A stretch of 64,000 bases of DNA, taken from contig CAWGKC010000005.1 of the NCBI GenBank assembly GCA_963823105.1, positions 1,054,001 to 1,118,000 on the forward strand, in the 5' to 3' direction. The stretch's first letter is position 1. The number at the start of each line of letters is the position of its first letter. The notes under the pieces were generated by a model, which saw only the letters and a list, made by a program, of their open reading frames with translations, made no database searches and was not told the origin of the DNA. A program made the translations under genes and the position numbers. The stretch comes from JAJYKC01 sp963823105. GTDB lineage: Bacteria; Acidobacteriota; Terriglobia; Bryobacterales; Bryobacteraceae. This document shows positions 29,265-38,288 of this stretch, in pieces.

Positions 29265-29540
29265 ATGAAAATCACCCTGCCTCCGGACCTTGAAACGTTA
29301 GTCAATAAACGCCTCTCCAGCGGCGGCTATGCGAACGTTGAGGATGTGTTTCGCCGGGCACTTGAGGCCCAGGACGCCGAAGAAGACTGGACCGGCGACG
29401 AACGACGGGCGCTGGCGTCACACATCGAAGAAGGTTTCCAGCAAGCGGAGCGCGGCGAACTCATCGACGGCGCTCAGGCTCGCCACGAAATTCAAGCGAT
29501 GAAGGAGGCCTGGCTCCAAAAGCGTCCCTCCCAGCGATGA
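29265..29540 (+). CDS. ParD-type antitoxin
   Basis: A ribbon-helix-helix antitoxin of about 91 residues: MKITLPPDLETLVNKRLSSG, then YANVEDVFRRALEAQ, a ParD opening, and a C-terminal toxin-binding helix (EGFQQAERGELIDG). In-frame ATGs at 29244 and 29247 would add six or seven residues; 29265 is chosen because the beta-strand begins there. A longer open frame to 29088 overlaps the upstream gene and is not supported. The stop overlaps the toxin start by four bases. Confidence 0.78.
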   Translation: MKITLPPDLETLVNKRLSSGGYANVEDVFRRALEAQDAEEDWTGDERRALASHIEEGFQQAERGELIDGAQARHEIQAMKEAWLQKRPSQR

Positions 29541-29848
29541 GCGTTTACGTTCTCACGCCTCTCGCTAAAGCTGACATTGTTGACATTTGGTCGTACATCG
29601 CTGAGGAGAGCGAGGACGCCGCTAGTAACGTGGAACAGGCGATTTACGACGCCTGCGCGTGGATAGCGGGAGCCCCTTACCGCGGCCACGCCCGCGCCGA
29701 TCTCACGAGCCGCCCCCTCCATTTCTGGACGCTCACGCGCTATCCGAATTACACCCTTGTTTACCGGCCCGAGACAGCTCCGCTCCAGGTCGTCGCCATT
29801 CTGCACGGAAAAAGAAATGTACGGCGACTCCTTAAACGGCGCGCTTGA
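29537..29848 (+). CDS. ParE-type toxin
   Basis: A 103-residue ParE/RelE-superfamily protein: VLTPLAKADIVDIWSYIAEE, then the mid-region GAPYRGHARADLTSRPLHFW and the strand YTLVYRPETAPLQVVAILHG, closing with KRNVRRLLKRR. ParE proteins poison gyrase. It is intact and coupled to the upstream ParD-like antitoxin. It converges with the next gene with only 10 bases between stops. Confidence 0.82.
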   Translation: MSVYVLTPLAKADIVDIWSYIAEESEDAASNVEQAIYDACAWIAGAPYRGHARADLTSRPLHFWTLTRYPNYTLVYRPETAPLQVVAILHGKRNVRRLLKRRA

Positions 29849-29858
29849 CAACGACCGC

Positions 29859-31171
29859 CTATCGCCGCGGGTTCATGGTGATCCATTGCATCAGCATGCC
29901 GGGCGGCGTGGCGAGGCCCGGCGTAAGCACGAAGAAACTCCCGACGCCCGGAATCGCCGGAATCCAAATCGTCTCGATCGACGTCTGCAAACGCTGCCCG
30001 CCGAATCCCATCGCCTCCTGCTTCTCGCTGACCCTGGTTACGCCGATCGTGACTTCCGATTCCGGCTCAACCTGCCGCAGGCTGGCATAAACCGGGTAAC
30101 GAACCCCCTCCGCGCCCACAACGTCCAGAAGCTCGATCGCAACCGCCAGGCACGGCCCAGGGCACGTCGTCGCTTCGACCCAGCGCACCCGCCCGCTCAC
30201 TTCCGCGCCCTTTTGCACGATGGTTTTCCCGTGGCTGCGAATCTCCGCATCGGCCGTCGCCGAGAATCGCTCCCCGATCGCGGTATGAGCCGTAATCGGC
30301 GTCCGGAGCCGCACCGCCAAGGTCAGCTTCGCCGGGATCGGCTGTTGTCGCGCTTGTCCACGCGGCGGAGGCGCTTCGGAGGCCGCCGCCGGTCCCGCGC
30401 CGTCGAACCGGATCGAACTCGCGGCGGAATACGCATGACAATGGCTAAACTCCAGGCGATTGCTACTGGCCGCGCCCGCCCGTTCCTCCATCACCATGGT
30501 CGCCGTTTGCGGCAGCACAACGCGGTCGCCATTCAAATACATCGGGGCGTAAATCACCTCGGTCCGCGCGGCCCGGACGCCGAAGTCCGGCGGAAGTTCC
30601 GTCGCCTCGCTCGTCAGCGCCAGCAGCTCCGAACTCGCCGGATCGATCCAGAACGACCCTTTCATCCCCGCCAACGTGCTTGCCCCATCCAGTTCCAGGC
30701 GATAGTGCGTGAACACGGACGACACCGAATAATCGAACTGTAGCGCGGGCCGCCCATGAAACGCGCCGGCGCCGTGGAAAGGCGTTGCGGCGAAGCCGTC
30801 CAGGAATACGGTCTTCAAGTCCGACGTGAACTGTCCCGTGCCCATCAGGCCATAGCCCACCAGCTCAGATGGATCTTCGACGAAGGATGTCGTCCCGTCC
30901 AGGCCACGAGAACCACTCGCGCCCGCCGATCGTGGCCACCTCGATTTGCAGCGTGTCGCGCCCGTTCGCCTCCGCCTTGCCCTTTTTGGAGACTCTGCCC
31001 CGCGTCACCGATTCGAGACACTCGCAATTGGCCAGCGCCGCCACCGTCTGCCGCACCTGCCCCGACGCGCGGGACAACGCCAGAATCTCCGGCGCCAGCC
31101 CCTGCCCGGCGAGTGGAGATCCAAACCATCGAAGCGGCGACAATCGCGGCCGCGCCGCGCGCATGGGTCAT
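29859..31171 (-). pseudogene. Secreted hypothetical protein with two +1 frameshifts
   Basis: From the ATG at 31171 a signal peptide (MTHARGAAAIVAASMVWIS) leads, after one extra base near 31112, into LAGQGLAPEILALSRASGQ and LANCECLESVTRG; after a second near 30886 the frame continues FVEDPSELVGYGLMGTGQF to the stop at 29859. The long C-terminal part is beta-rich (FDYSVSSVFTHYRLELDG, GSFWIDPASSELLALT) and resembles acidobacterial proteins with a LolA/outer-membrane-like fold, but no family is named with confidence. Reconstructed length is about 437 residues. Start codon choice rests on the signal peptide. Confidence 0.6.
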
Positions 31172-31265
31172 ACTTGCCCTATCCGGGTTCATCGTACCGG
31201 AACGCGGCGTTCGGCGCTTCCACCGCGATGCGCCCAGCGCGCAGGCGATAAAATTGGGAGACCGA

Positions 31266-32066
31266 ATGGGCGCGTTCCGGATCGCACTCGCCAACATCCA
31301 ATTTCCATCGACTCCCGAGGAGTCCGTCGCCTTGGCCGGTCAAGCCATCGCGCAAGCGTCCATCGAGCGCGCCGGCCTCGTCTGTTTTCCCGAATGCTTC
31401 ATCCCCGGCTACCGGGTCATGGGCAAGCAAGTCCCGCCTCCCGATCCGGCGTTCCTCCAACGCGCCTGGACCGCCATCGCCGCGGCCGCCGCGAAGGCGA
31501 ACGTCGCGGTTATTCTCGGCACCGAACGCGTCGTCGATGGCGCGCTCGTAGCCACCGCGCTCGTCGTCGACCGCGACGGAACGATCGCCGGCTTCCAGGA
31601 CAAAGTCCAAATCGATCCTTCGGAGGAAGGCACTTATTCGCCCGGCTCCGGAAGGCGCGTTTTCCAGACCGGCCCGCTGAAGTTCGGTGTCGTCATTTGC
31701 CACGAAGGTTGGCGCTATCCCGAAACCGTCCGCTGGGCCGTCCGCCACGGCGCTCACATCGTCTTCCACCCTCATTTCCACGAAGCCGAACCCGGCGGCT
31801 ACGCGCCCTCCACGTTCGCCGACCCCGCGAACTCGTTCCACGAGAAAGCGGCCCTGTGCCGCGCCGCCGAGAACACCTGCTTCTTCGCGACGGTAAACTA
31901 CGCCAGCGCCCGCTCGCCCACCACATCGGCGATCGTGCGCCCCGGCGGCACGCTGCTCGCCTACCAGCCCTATGGCCAGCCGGGATTGCTCATCGCCGAT
32001 ATCGACATCGCCGAAGCCACCGGCCTCCTCGCCGCCCGCTTCAAACCCGTAACGCCATGCCCCTAA
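31266..32066 (+). CDS. Carbon-nitrogen hydrolase (nitrilase superfamily)
   Basis: A 266-residue nitrilase-superfamily enzyme. The catalytic triad is visible: Glu in GLVCFPECFIPGYR, Lys in FQDKVQIDPSEEGTY and Cys in FGVVICHEGWRYPE, in the right order and spacing. It hydrolyses a C-N bond of an amide or nitrile; substrate cannot be told. The ATG at 31266 starts exactly at MGAFRIALANIQF, the family's first strand; the longer upstream frame is the shadow of the opposing gene. Its 3' end overlaps the DUF1801 gene by 10 bases. Confidence 0.88.
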   Translation: MGAFRIALANIQFPSTPEESVALAGQAIAQASIERAGLVCFPECFIPGYRVMGKQVPPPDPAFLQRAWTAIAAAAAKANVAVILGTERVVDGALVATALVVDRDGTIAGFQDKVQIDPSEEGTYSPGSGRRVFQTGPLKFGVVICHEGWRYPETVRWAVRHGAHIVFHPHFHEAEPGGYAPSTFADPANSFHEKAALCRAAENTCFFATVNYASARSPTTSAIVRPGGTLLAYQPYGQPGLLIADIDIAEATGLLAARFKPVTPCP

Positions 32067-32450
32067 TTTTCCAATCCGTAGACGACTACATCGCCTCGCA
32101 ACCCGAAGCCGCGCGGGCCGTCCTCCAGCGCGTCCGCGCCGCCATCCGCAAAGCCGTGCCCGCCGCCGAAGAAACGATCTCCTACAACATGCCGGCCTAC
32201 AAACTGCACGGCGAAGCCATGCTCTATTTCGCCGGCTGGAAACGCCACTACTCGCTCTACCCCGCCACCGCCCGCGTCCTCGCCGCATTCAAGGACGAGC
32301 TTGCCGCGTATGAGATCGACAAGTCCACCATCCGCTTCCCGCTCTCTGAACCCGTGCCCGCAAAGCTAATCGCCCTCGATCGCGAAGTTCCGCGCCAACG
32401 AAGTCTCCGAGCGCGTTAAGTCGAAGGCGGCCGCGCCGAAAAAGCGCTAA
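32057..32450 (+). pseudogene. DUF1801 domain protein, +1 frameshift near 32378
   Basis: From the ATG at 32057: FQSVDDYIASQPEAARAVLQ, RAAIRKAVPAAEETISYNMP, AYKLHGEAMLYFAGWKRHYS, a clear DUF1801 (YdhG-like) domain. At CTCGATCGCG (about 32375-32384) one extra base diverts the frame to a stop at 32419; without it the protein ends IAKFRANEVSERVKSKAAA and PKKR with a stop at 32448-32450, the usual Lys-rich tail. Function of the family is unclear. The frame up to the shift is well conserved. Confidence 0.72.
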
Positions 32451-32510
32451 CCCCGCGTCTTCGTTGCCGCACTTACGCCAGCCGAACTTCCTCTCGCCGG
32501 GATCCGCCGC

Positions 32511-34098
32511 TCAATTCCTCCCGATCGGCGAATTGAGTGTAAACCTTCGCCCTTCAGGTGTCTCTCTGACAGAAAGCTTGAGTTTGTATCCGCTGCTCGT
32601 GGTCTTGCCGGTGATGCCTAACTCAAATGTTAAAAAATAGCTTCCAGCTGCAAAGTTAGTCGGTTGATCGAGCTCGACCCAAGATTCTCCGCTGGTTCCA
32701 GCGTCCCATGCTTGGCGAGCGACGTCCAGAACAATTCGCCGTCCCGTTCGTTCATTCGTCAGTACAAACGATCGGGTTTGAACTCCCGACGGCAAGTGAT
32801 TGAACAGATCCTGGCGCTGATGATAGACCGCGAAGAATAGAACCTTGGCCGCCGAGTCGGGCGGGCATCCCGATTCCGTTCTTGCGCGAACTATGCTCGT
32901 CGCGGGGCCGCCGGGAGGGTTAAGGCTTTGATAGAGCTCGTCGCTCACGTTAAGGAACGATTCTTCAATAGCGAACCGTAGTCCTCGGACTGGAAGCGGC
33001 ATAGACTTTTCTTATGTGAGCTTGAATTTTCGGCTCGTCCGTAAACAGGAACCCCAAGCAGCGTGCTCGCAACCGGGCGTCTTGCGATTTCCTGTCGAAG
33101 ATCGATCGTGCCTCTTTACGGATCTCGCTTTCCCGGTTCGCGAGCATGGATTATCTGCGAACGATCTCCTCGAGCCAGGCGGGGAGCCGGTATGGTACCC
33201 GCTTAGCCGCAGGAGAATGTTCACCGCTGCAAGGCGAAGTGGCACGCCCATTTTTGAATCCGAAAACGTCTCGATTAGATAATTGATGCCGGAAGCCGTA
33301 AGGGTCGGCCCCGACTCCCCGGTCAATGTGGTTAGAAAGGAAAACTCGTCGATGGCGCGGGTCGGGAAGATTCTCAGCAAGAGTTCGGGATCGTTCAAGG
33401 AACGAAGTTGGTGCCCGATGCGTTTAACGATCGCATCGGGCCCGACACGAAAACAAACGTCACCGGACCCCGACCGGGCGTACAGTAGTTTCAGCAGGTC
33501 CGGCACATCGTTACGGGTTGCGGTCTTGTCGAGCAACGGCCTCAAAGACTGCACCCACTTCAGACTGGCGGCGATCCTCGCTTCGACTATCTCTAACGAG
33601 GGAAATGCAAGGTCCTGCTCCCGAGTCGGATTTGGGCGCTTGAAAACACAGCCATAGCCTTCTGCTTCGTAAGGCCCCGGATTTTCGTATTGATAATACT
33701 CATGAACGTGCTGGTACGCATCGATTAGATAAACGCCCGACGTAGGAATGGCGAAAGAAGACCGCGATGCCTCGGGCGAGTCGAAATTAGCGGGCCGCGG
33801 CCGCCGGTCCAGAAATAAAATAACCCTCTGCCCGTCTTCCATTGGGCAAAAGAATGGAAAAAGTCGGAGAGCTTGTCCAGCTTTTCCCCAACCTGCAGGG
33901 ACCCATACAAAATGCCGGTGACGGTCGCAATGTACTTGTGGTCCGGCCTCGCCGCCACGTCCGCCAGAACGATATCGGTGCTCATATACGCCAGCGAATC
34001 CACGTCGTAATGCGGCTGATCCATGGCGAGCGCCCCGGCTGGAATAGAAAAAATCCCGGGGCCAGAAGGAAACGAAGCGAGGCTCTTGGCTGGCGCAT
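32511..34098 (-). pseudogene. Decayed duplicate of the 530-residue secreted protein gene at 35730-37322
   Basis: Aligning by eye with the intact copy, this one has lost one base in the signal peptide region (about 34050), one near 33855, one near 33137 and two near 32975, so the protein falls into five frames: MRQPRASLRFLLAP; MDQPHYDVDSLAYMSTDI; PMEDGQRVILFLDRR; ESEIRKEARSIFD; and GLRFAIEESFLNVSDELYQS. Protein identity between fragments and the intact copy stays high. Net base loss and several lesions mark it as a real pseudogene. Confidence 0.85.
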
Positions 34099-34129
34099 CC
34101 GTTCAAATTGTATCGACAGATCGGCCTCG
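32511..34129 (-). repeat. Long direct repeat, copy A (decayed) of the unit also at 35730-37353
   Basis: The gene and about 30 bases upstream of its start are duplicated: the stretch GCATCCGTTCAAATTGTATC, followed by GACAGATCGGCCTCG, is present at both 34095-34129 and 37319-37353. The copies are in the same orientation and are separated by the AsmA-like gene. Homology stops just beyond that string. Confidence 0.8.
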
Positions 34130-34196
34130 AAAAGGTCGAACCACGGACGCCGGGCTCAAAACCCGATTCTCGCCGGCAGATCCACGCCGCGCTTTT

Positions 34197-35528
34197 TTAC
34201 TTACTCTTCTCTCCCTTGGCAAATACCGGATTGTCGATGGTCCCGCCGATATGGAACGGAAACGACAGCTTGCCCGCTTTAAGCGTCCCTCCAGCCAGCC
34301 GCGCGAACAAATTCGTCAGAAATCCCTGACGAGAGTTAATTTCCGCCACGCCCCGGTAGTTTAGTTCGTCGGAGCCCGATAGGCTTACACTGCCTGAGCC
34401 ATCGACATCGACGCCGTATCCGTCGATGTCGATAACCTTACTCGAAATCCGCTCGTGATCCAGTTCCAGATCGGTCGAGACAAAGTTGAACGACGAAGGA
34501 TTGTTCTTGGCGGGTCCGAGATCGTTGTAATGCGCCAGCTTCCTCAGGTTTGCGTTGAGCTTTAAACTGGGCACCTCGCCGTTGCGCACCATTAAGTGCC
34601 CGTTGCCGTGCCACAGTTCCAGCGGACGCAGCGAGTGCGCGATTTCTCCGGAGATCTTCAACGCGCCCTCCATTTTTCCGGACATTTTCCCGCGCGCGCT
34701 TGGAAAGGCCGCCAGAAGATGCGCCACATCGACGTCTTGAATGCGCGCCTCGGTCTTGAAGCTCGCATTCGTACCGGACAGGTTAATCGACAGCTCCCCC
34801 GTCGCCGTTCCCCCATACGATTTTGCTTTCACACTCGTGAATACAACCGTTCTAGCCTGCAGACGAATATCGGAAGCCAGATTTTCCCCGTCGATTGAAC
34901 CCAACCGCATCCGCGCCGCCTTAAATGTTCCCTGTCCATCGAGCGTCGTGGAAGTGGGATTAAGGATGCCGTCGACATTCACGTTCTCCAGTTCGCTGGA
35001 GACGTCGTGCGCTTCGAAAAAGACCGGCCCCGCCGCATCGGAAGGCAGAAGATTCGACGCGATCACCTGCCCATGCTTTATTTCCACTCGCGACACCACT
35101 CCGGCGAGCGTCGCGCCCGGTGCATTTTTCGCCCCCGGACTCTCGAAGTTCCACGGCCCGTCCGGGTCCGATACCAAATTGATGACCGGCTGTTCCAGCA
35201 CCAGCGACTTGATGACCACTTGCCGATGCAATAGCGCCCAAGCGTCAAGATGCGCATCGATCCGCGCCACCTTCACGATGTAGCTCGGCGGAAACAACGG
35301 CGGGCTCTTCACCGCGAAATCGTATACCTGAATCGCCACCCCCGGGGAAAACGTGACCGCCAGTCGCCCGATAGTCACCTCCTTTCCCGTCTTCGCCTCC
35401 AGATAGGAAATCACCTTCGGCCGGTAAAGATCCGCATTCAGCAGGAGTCGCGCTAGCAGAATCACCCCGATCGGCAGCGCGCAGGCTACGCCCGCAAGAA
35501 TAAGCCAGGTCCTGCGGTGGAGATGCAT
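34197..35528 (-). CDS. AsmA-like inner-membrane-anchored protein
   Basis: A 443-residue AsmA-family protein. The N-terminal anchor (RTWLILAGVACALPIGVILL) is followed by the family start (SYLEAKTGKEVTIGRLAVTF, DFAVKSPPLFPPSYIVKVAR, VVIKSLVLEQPVINLVSD) and the C-terminal repeat (GELSINLSGTNASFKT, LELDHERISSKVIDIDG, FSPG). Members are TamB/AsmA-type bridge proteins implicated in lipid transport or outer-membrane homeostasis. ATG 35528 is preferred over the frame start 35612 because it places the anchor at the N-terminus. It lies between the two copies of the duplicated gene, same strand. Confidence 0.78.
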   Translation of the reverse strand: MHLHRRTWLILAGVACALPIGVILLARLLLNADLYRPKVISYLEAKTGKEVTIGRLAVTFSPGVAIQVYDFAVKSPPLFPPSYIVKVARIDAHLDAWALLHRQVVIKSLVLEQPVINLVSDPDGPWNFESPGAKNAPGATLAGVVSRVEIKHGQVIASNLLPSDAAGPVFFEAHDVSSELENVNVDGILNPTSTTLDGQGTFKAARMRLGSIDGENLASDIRLQARTVVFTSVKAKSYGGTATGELSINLSGTNASFKTEARIQDVDVAHLLAAFPSARGKMSGKMEGALKISGEIAHSLRPLELWHGNGHLMVRNGEVPSLKLNANLRKLAHYNDLGPAKNNPSSFNFVSTDLELDHERISSKVIDIDGYGVDVDGSGSVSLSGSDELNYRGVAEINSRQGFLTNLFARLAGGTLKAGKLSFPFHIGGTIDNPVFAKGEKSK

Positions 35529-35729
35529 AGCAGAGTCGGCGCCCAATCCGGATTCTTGCCTATCGCGCTCCCATGAATCCGAATTATAGCCACTATCCGA
35601 AATCATCTTCAATGGAAGCTTTCACCGCCGGACCGCGTCCGGAATAAAGCGCCTGCCGGCCGTCGCCCGTGTATGTGCCTAAGCGCCGCAACAACGCCGG
35701 CCGAACTCCCGTTCCATGGGACCTTCCGT

Positions 35730-37322
35730 TCAATGTTTCCTATTCGCTTCGTTGAGTGTAATCTTTCGCCCTTGAGACGTCTCTCTGACCGAAAGCTCGA
35801 GTCCGTATCCGCTACTCACCCACTTGCCAACACTGCTGAACTCAAGCGTTAACGAGTAGCTTCCGGCCGCGAGGTTAGTCGGCTGATCGAACTCGATCCA
35901 ATCTTCTCCGCTCGTTCCGGAATTCCACGCTTGGCGGATGCCGTCAAGAACAGCTCGACGTCCCGTGCGTTCGTCCGTCAATACAAACGATCGAGTTTGA
36001 ACTGCCGGGGAAAATGGATTGAGCGAATCGTGGCGCTGATGATAGACCGCGAAGAATAGGACCTTCCCCGCCGAGGCGGGCGGGCATCCCGATTCTGTTC
36101 TTGCGCGAACGATGCTCGTAGGAGGGCCGCCGCGCAGGTTAAGGCTTTGATAGAGTTCGTCGCTGACGTTAAGGAACGATTCTTCAATGGCGAACCGGAG
36201 TTCCTCGGACCGGGAAGCGGCATAGACTTTTCTTATGTGGGCTTGAATTTTCGGCTCGTCCGTAAACAGGAACCCCAAGCAGCGTGCTCGCAACCGGGCG
36301 TCTTGCGATTTGCTGTCGAAGATCGACCGTGCCTCTTTACGGATCTCGCTTTCCCGGGTCGCGAGCCATGGATTATCTGCGAACGATTTCCACGGGCCGG
36401 GCCGGGAGCCTGCGTGGAACATGCTTAGGCGCAGGAGAATCTCCACCGCCGCAACCCGAAGCGGCACGGCCATTTTTGTGTCGGAAAATGTTTCGATCAG
36501 ATAATTTACGCGGGAAGCCGCAAAGTCCTGTTCGCGCCTGCCATCGACCGGGCTCAGAAAAGTAAGTTCGTTGATGGCGTGGGTCGGGTAGATTCTCAGC
36601 AAGAGTTCGGGATCGTTCAAGGAACGAAGATGATACGCGATGCGTTCAACGATCGCATCGGGCGCGAAATGAAAACAAACGTCGCCGGACCCCGACCTCG
36701 CGTAGAGTAGCTTCAGCAATTCCGGCACATCGTTACGGCCGGCGGTCTTGTCGAGTAAAGGCCTGAGAGTCTGCACCCATTTCAGACTGGCGGCGATCCT
36801 CGCCTCGACTATCTCTAACGAAGGAAATGCAAGATCCTGCTCCTGAGTTGGATCTGTGCGTTTGGGGATGTAGCCATAACCCTCCGCCACATACGGCCCG
36901 GGATTCATGAATTGATAATACTCATGAATATGCTGGTGCGCATCGACCAGATAGACGCCCGATGTGGGAACGGCGAAAGGAGACTTCGAAGCCTCTGGAT
37001 AATCGAAATTAGCGGGCCGCGGCCGCCGGTCCAGAAATAAAACAACCCTCTGCCCGTCTTCCATCGGCCAGAAGAATTGGAGGAAATCGGAGAGCTTGTC
37101 CAGCTTTTCGCCAACCTGCAGCGATCCATATAAAATGCCGGTGACGGTCGCCGTGTACTTGTGGTCCGGCCTCGCCGACACGTCCGCCAGAACGATATCG
37201 GTGCTCATATACGCCAGCGAATCCACATCGTAATGCGGCTGATCCATGGCGAGCGCAGTGGCTGGCATAGAAAAAATCACCGGGGCCAGGAGGAAACGAA
37301 GCGAGGCTCTTGGCGGGCGCAT
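35730..37322 (-). CDS. Secreted hypothetical protein, intact paralog of the pseudogene at 32511-34098
   Basis: A 530-residue protein with a signal peptide (RFLLAPVIFSMPATALA, then MDQPHY). The N-terminal ~130 residues are beta-rich (DIVLADVSARPDHKYTATVT, VVLFLDRRPRPANFD, GVYLVDAHQHIHEYY). The centre is alpha-helical with HEAT-like character (AAVEILLRLSMFHAG, SEIRKEARSIFD, RARCLGFLF), and the C-terminus returns to beta strands (RARTESGCPPASAGKVLFF). No known family is recognised. Start at 37322 gives a proper signal peptide. A divergent promoter region of about 170 bases separates it from the PAP2 gene. Confidence 0.7.
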   Translation of the reverse strand: MRPPRASLRFLLAPVIFSMPATALAMDQPHYDVDSLAYMSTDIVLADVSARPDHKYTATVTGILYGSLQVGEKLDKLSDFLQFFWPMEDGQRVVLFLDRRPRPANFDYPEASKSPFAVPTSGVYLVDAHQHIHEYYQFMNPGPYVAEGYGYIPKRTDPTQEQDLAFPSLEIVEARIAASLKWVQTLRPLLDKTAGRNDVPELLKLLYARSGSGDVCFHFAPDAIVERIAYHLRSLNDPELLLRIYPTHAINELTFLSPVDGRREQDFAASRVNYLIETFSDTKMAVPLRVAAVEILLRLSMFHAGSRPGPWKSFADNPWLATRESEIRKEARSIFDSKSQDARLRARCLGFLFTDEPKIQAHIRKVYAASRSEELRFAIEESFLNVSDELYQSLNLRGGPPTSIVRARTESGCPPASAGKVLFFAVYHQRHDSLNPFSPAVQTRSFVLTDERTGRRAVLDGIRQAWNSGTSGEDWIEFDQPTNLAAGSYSLTLEFSSVGKWVSSGYGLELSVRETSQGRKITLNEANRKH

Positions 37323-37353
37323 CCGTTCAAATTGTATCGACAGATCGGCCTCG
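35730..37353 (-). repeat. Long direct repeat, copy B (intact)
   Basis: Second copy of the ~1.6-kb duplicated unit; carries the intact reading frame. Differences from copy A are single-base changes plus the base losses listed there. Confidence 0.8.
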
Positions 37354-37493
37354 GAAGAGTGGACTTGCGGCCGGTGCTTCGATACTCCAACTCTGTCCTT
37401 TCAATGCCGCCAAATGCCCTCGGCCTGATCCCACATCCGAAGGCAACCGCCCGCCCTCCCCGCGCGTCTCTCGATAATCTTTAAGGAACGCCC

Positions 37494-38288
37494 ATGAAGC
37501 CACTCTTCATGAACCTCGCCGCTCCCTTGGCCGTGCTGCTCACCCTCACGCTCCCCTCGCCCGCACCCGCTCAAACCCCCGATCCCAACCCGCCGCCTCC
37601 GCCGCCCTTCGATCGCCCAGTCTCCTGGAAACGCCTCGTCCCCAACCTCCTCAGCGATCAAAAACGCATCTGGACGTTCCCCGCCAAACTCGTCCATGGG
37701 CAGGACTGGATTCCCACCGCCGCTGTCCTCGGAACCACCGCCGGCCTCCTCGCGCTCGACCCGATCGAGGCTTCCTATTTCCACCGCACTTCGACTTTTC
37801 AAGGACTAAACAACGTCTTCGCCGGCAAGGCCACCTTCCTCGGCATCGTCGCCGCGCCCGTCTCGCTTTACGCCATCGGGCTGATCCGAAAAGATTCGAA
37901 GATGACTCGAACGGCGCTGCTCGCCGGCGAAGCCGTCGCCGGCTCCGAGGCCATCGCCACCCTTTTGAAGGACGCCACCCGGCGCGTCCAGCCCGCCTCC
38001 ATTCCCGGCGCCGGCGGAAACTATTCCGATAGCTGGTTCGAGAGCAAGGGTTCGCTCTGGCGAGGCAAAGGATGTTTCCCGTCCGGTCACGAGATCGCCG
38101 CTTTCTCGGTCGCCACCGTCATCGCCCGGCGCTATGGAAACCACCGCTGGGTTCCCTACGCGGCATACGGCCTGGCCGCTATGGTAGGCTTTTCCAGACT
38201 CACTTTGGAAGCGCATTTCCTCTCGGATGTCTTCATGGGTGGTGTACTTGGCTATTCGATCAGCCGCTTCGCCGTGCTGCGCCAATAG
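37494..38288 (+). CDS. Secreted PAP2-family phosphatase
   Basis: A 264-residue PAP2 (type 2 phosphatidic acid phosphatase) protein with a signal peptide (PLAVLLTLTLPSPAPA) and a Pro-rich linker. The three catalytic motifs are present: KDATRRVQP, then GCFPSGHEIAAFSVAT (SGH), and SRLTLEAHFLSDVFMGG (the second His and Asp). It should dephosphorylate a lipid phosphate or pyrophosphate at the periplasmic face. Its 3' end overlaps the annotated start of the receptor gene. Confidence 0.88.
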   Translation: MKPLFMNLAAPLAVLLTLTLPSPAPAQTPDPNPPPPPPFDRPVSWKRLVPNLLSDQKRIWTFPAKLVHGQDWIPTAAVLGTTAGLLALDPIEASYFHRTSTFQGLNNVFAGKATFLGIVAAPVSLYAIGLIRKDSKMTRTALLAGEAVAGSEAIATLLKDATRRVQPASIPGAGGNYSDSWFESKGSLWRGKGCFPSGHEIAAFSVATVIARRYGNHRWVPYAAYGLAAMVGFSRLTLEAHFLSDVFMGGVLGYSISRFAVLRQ

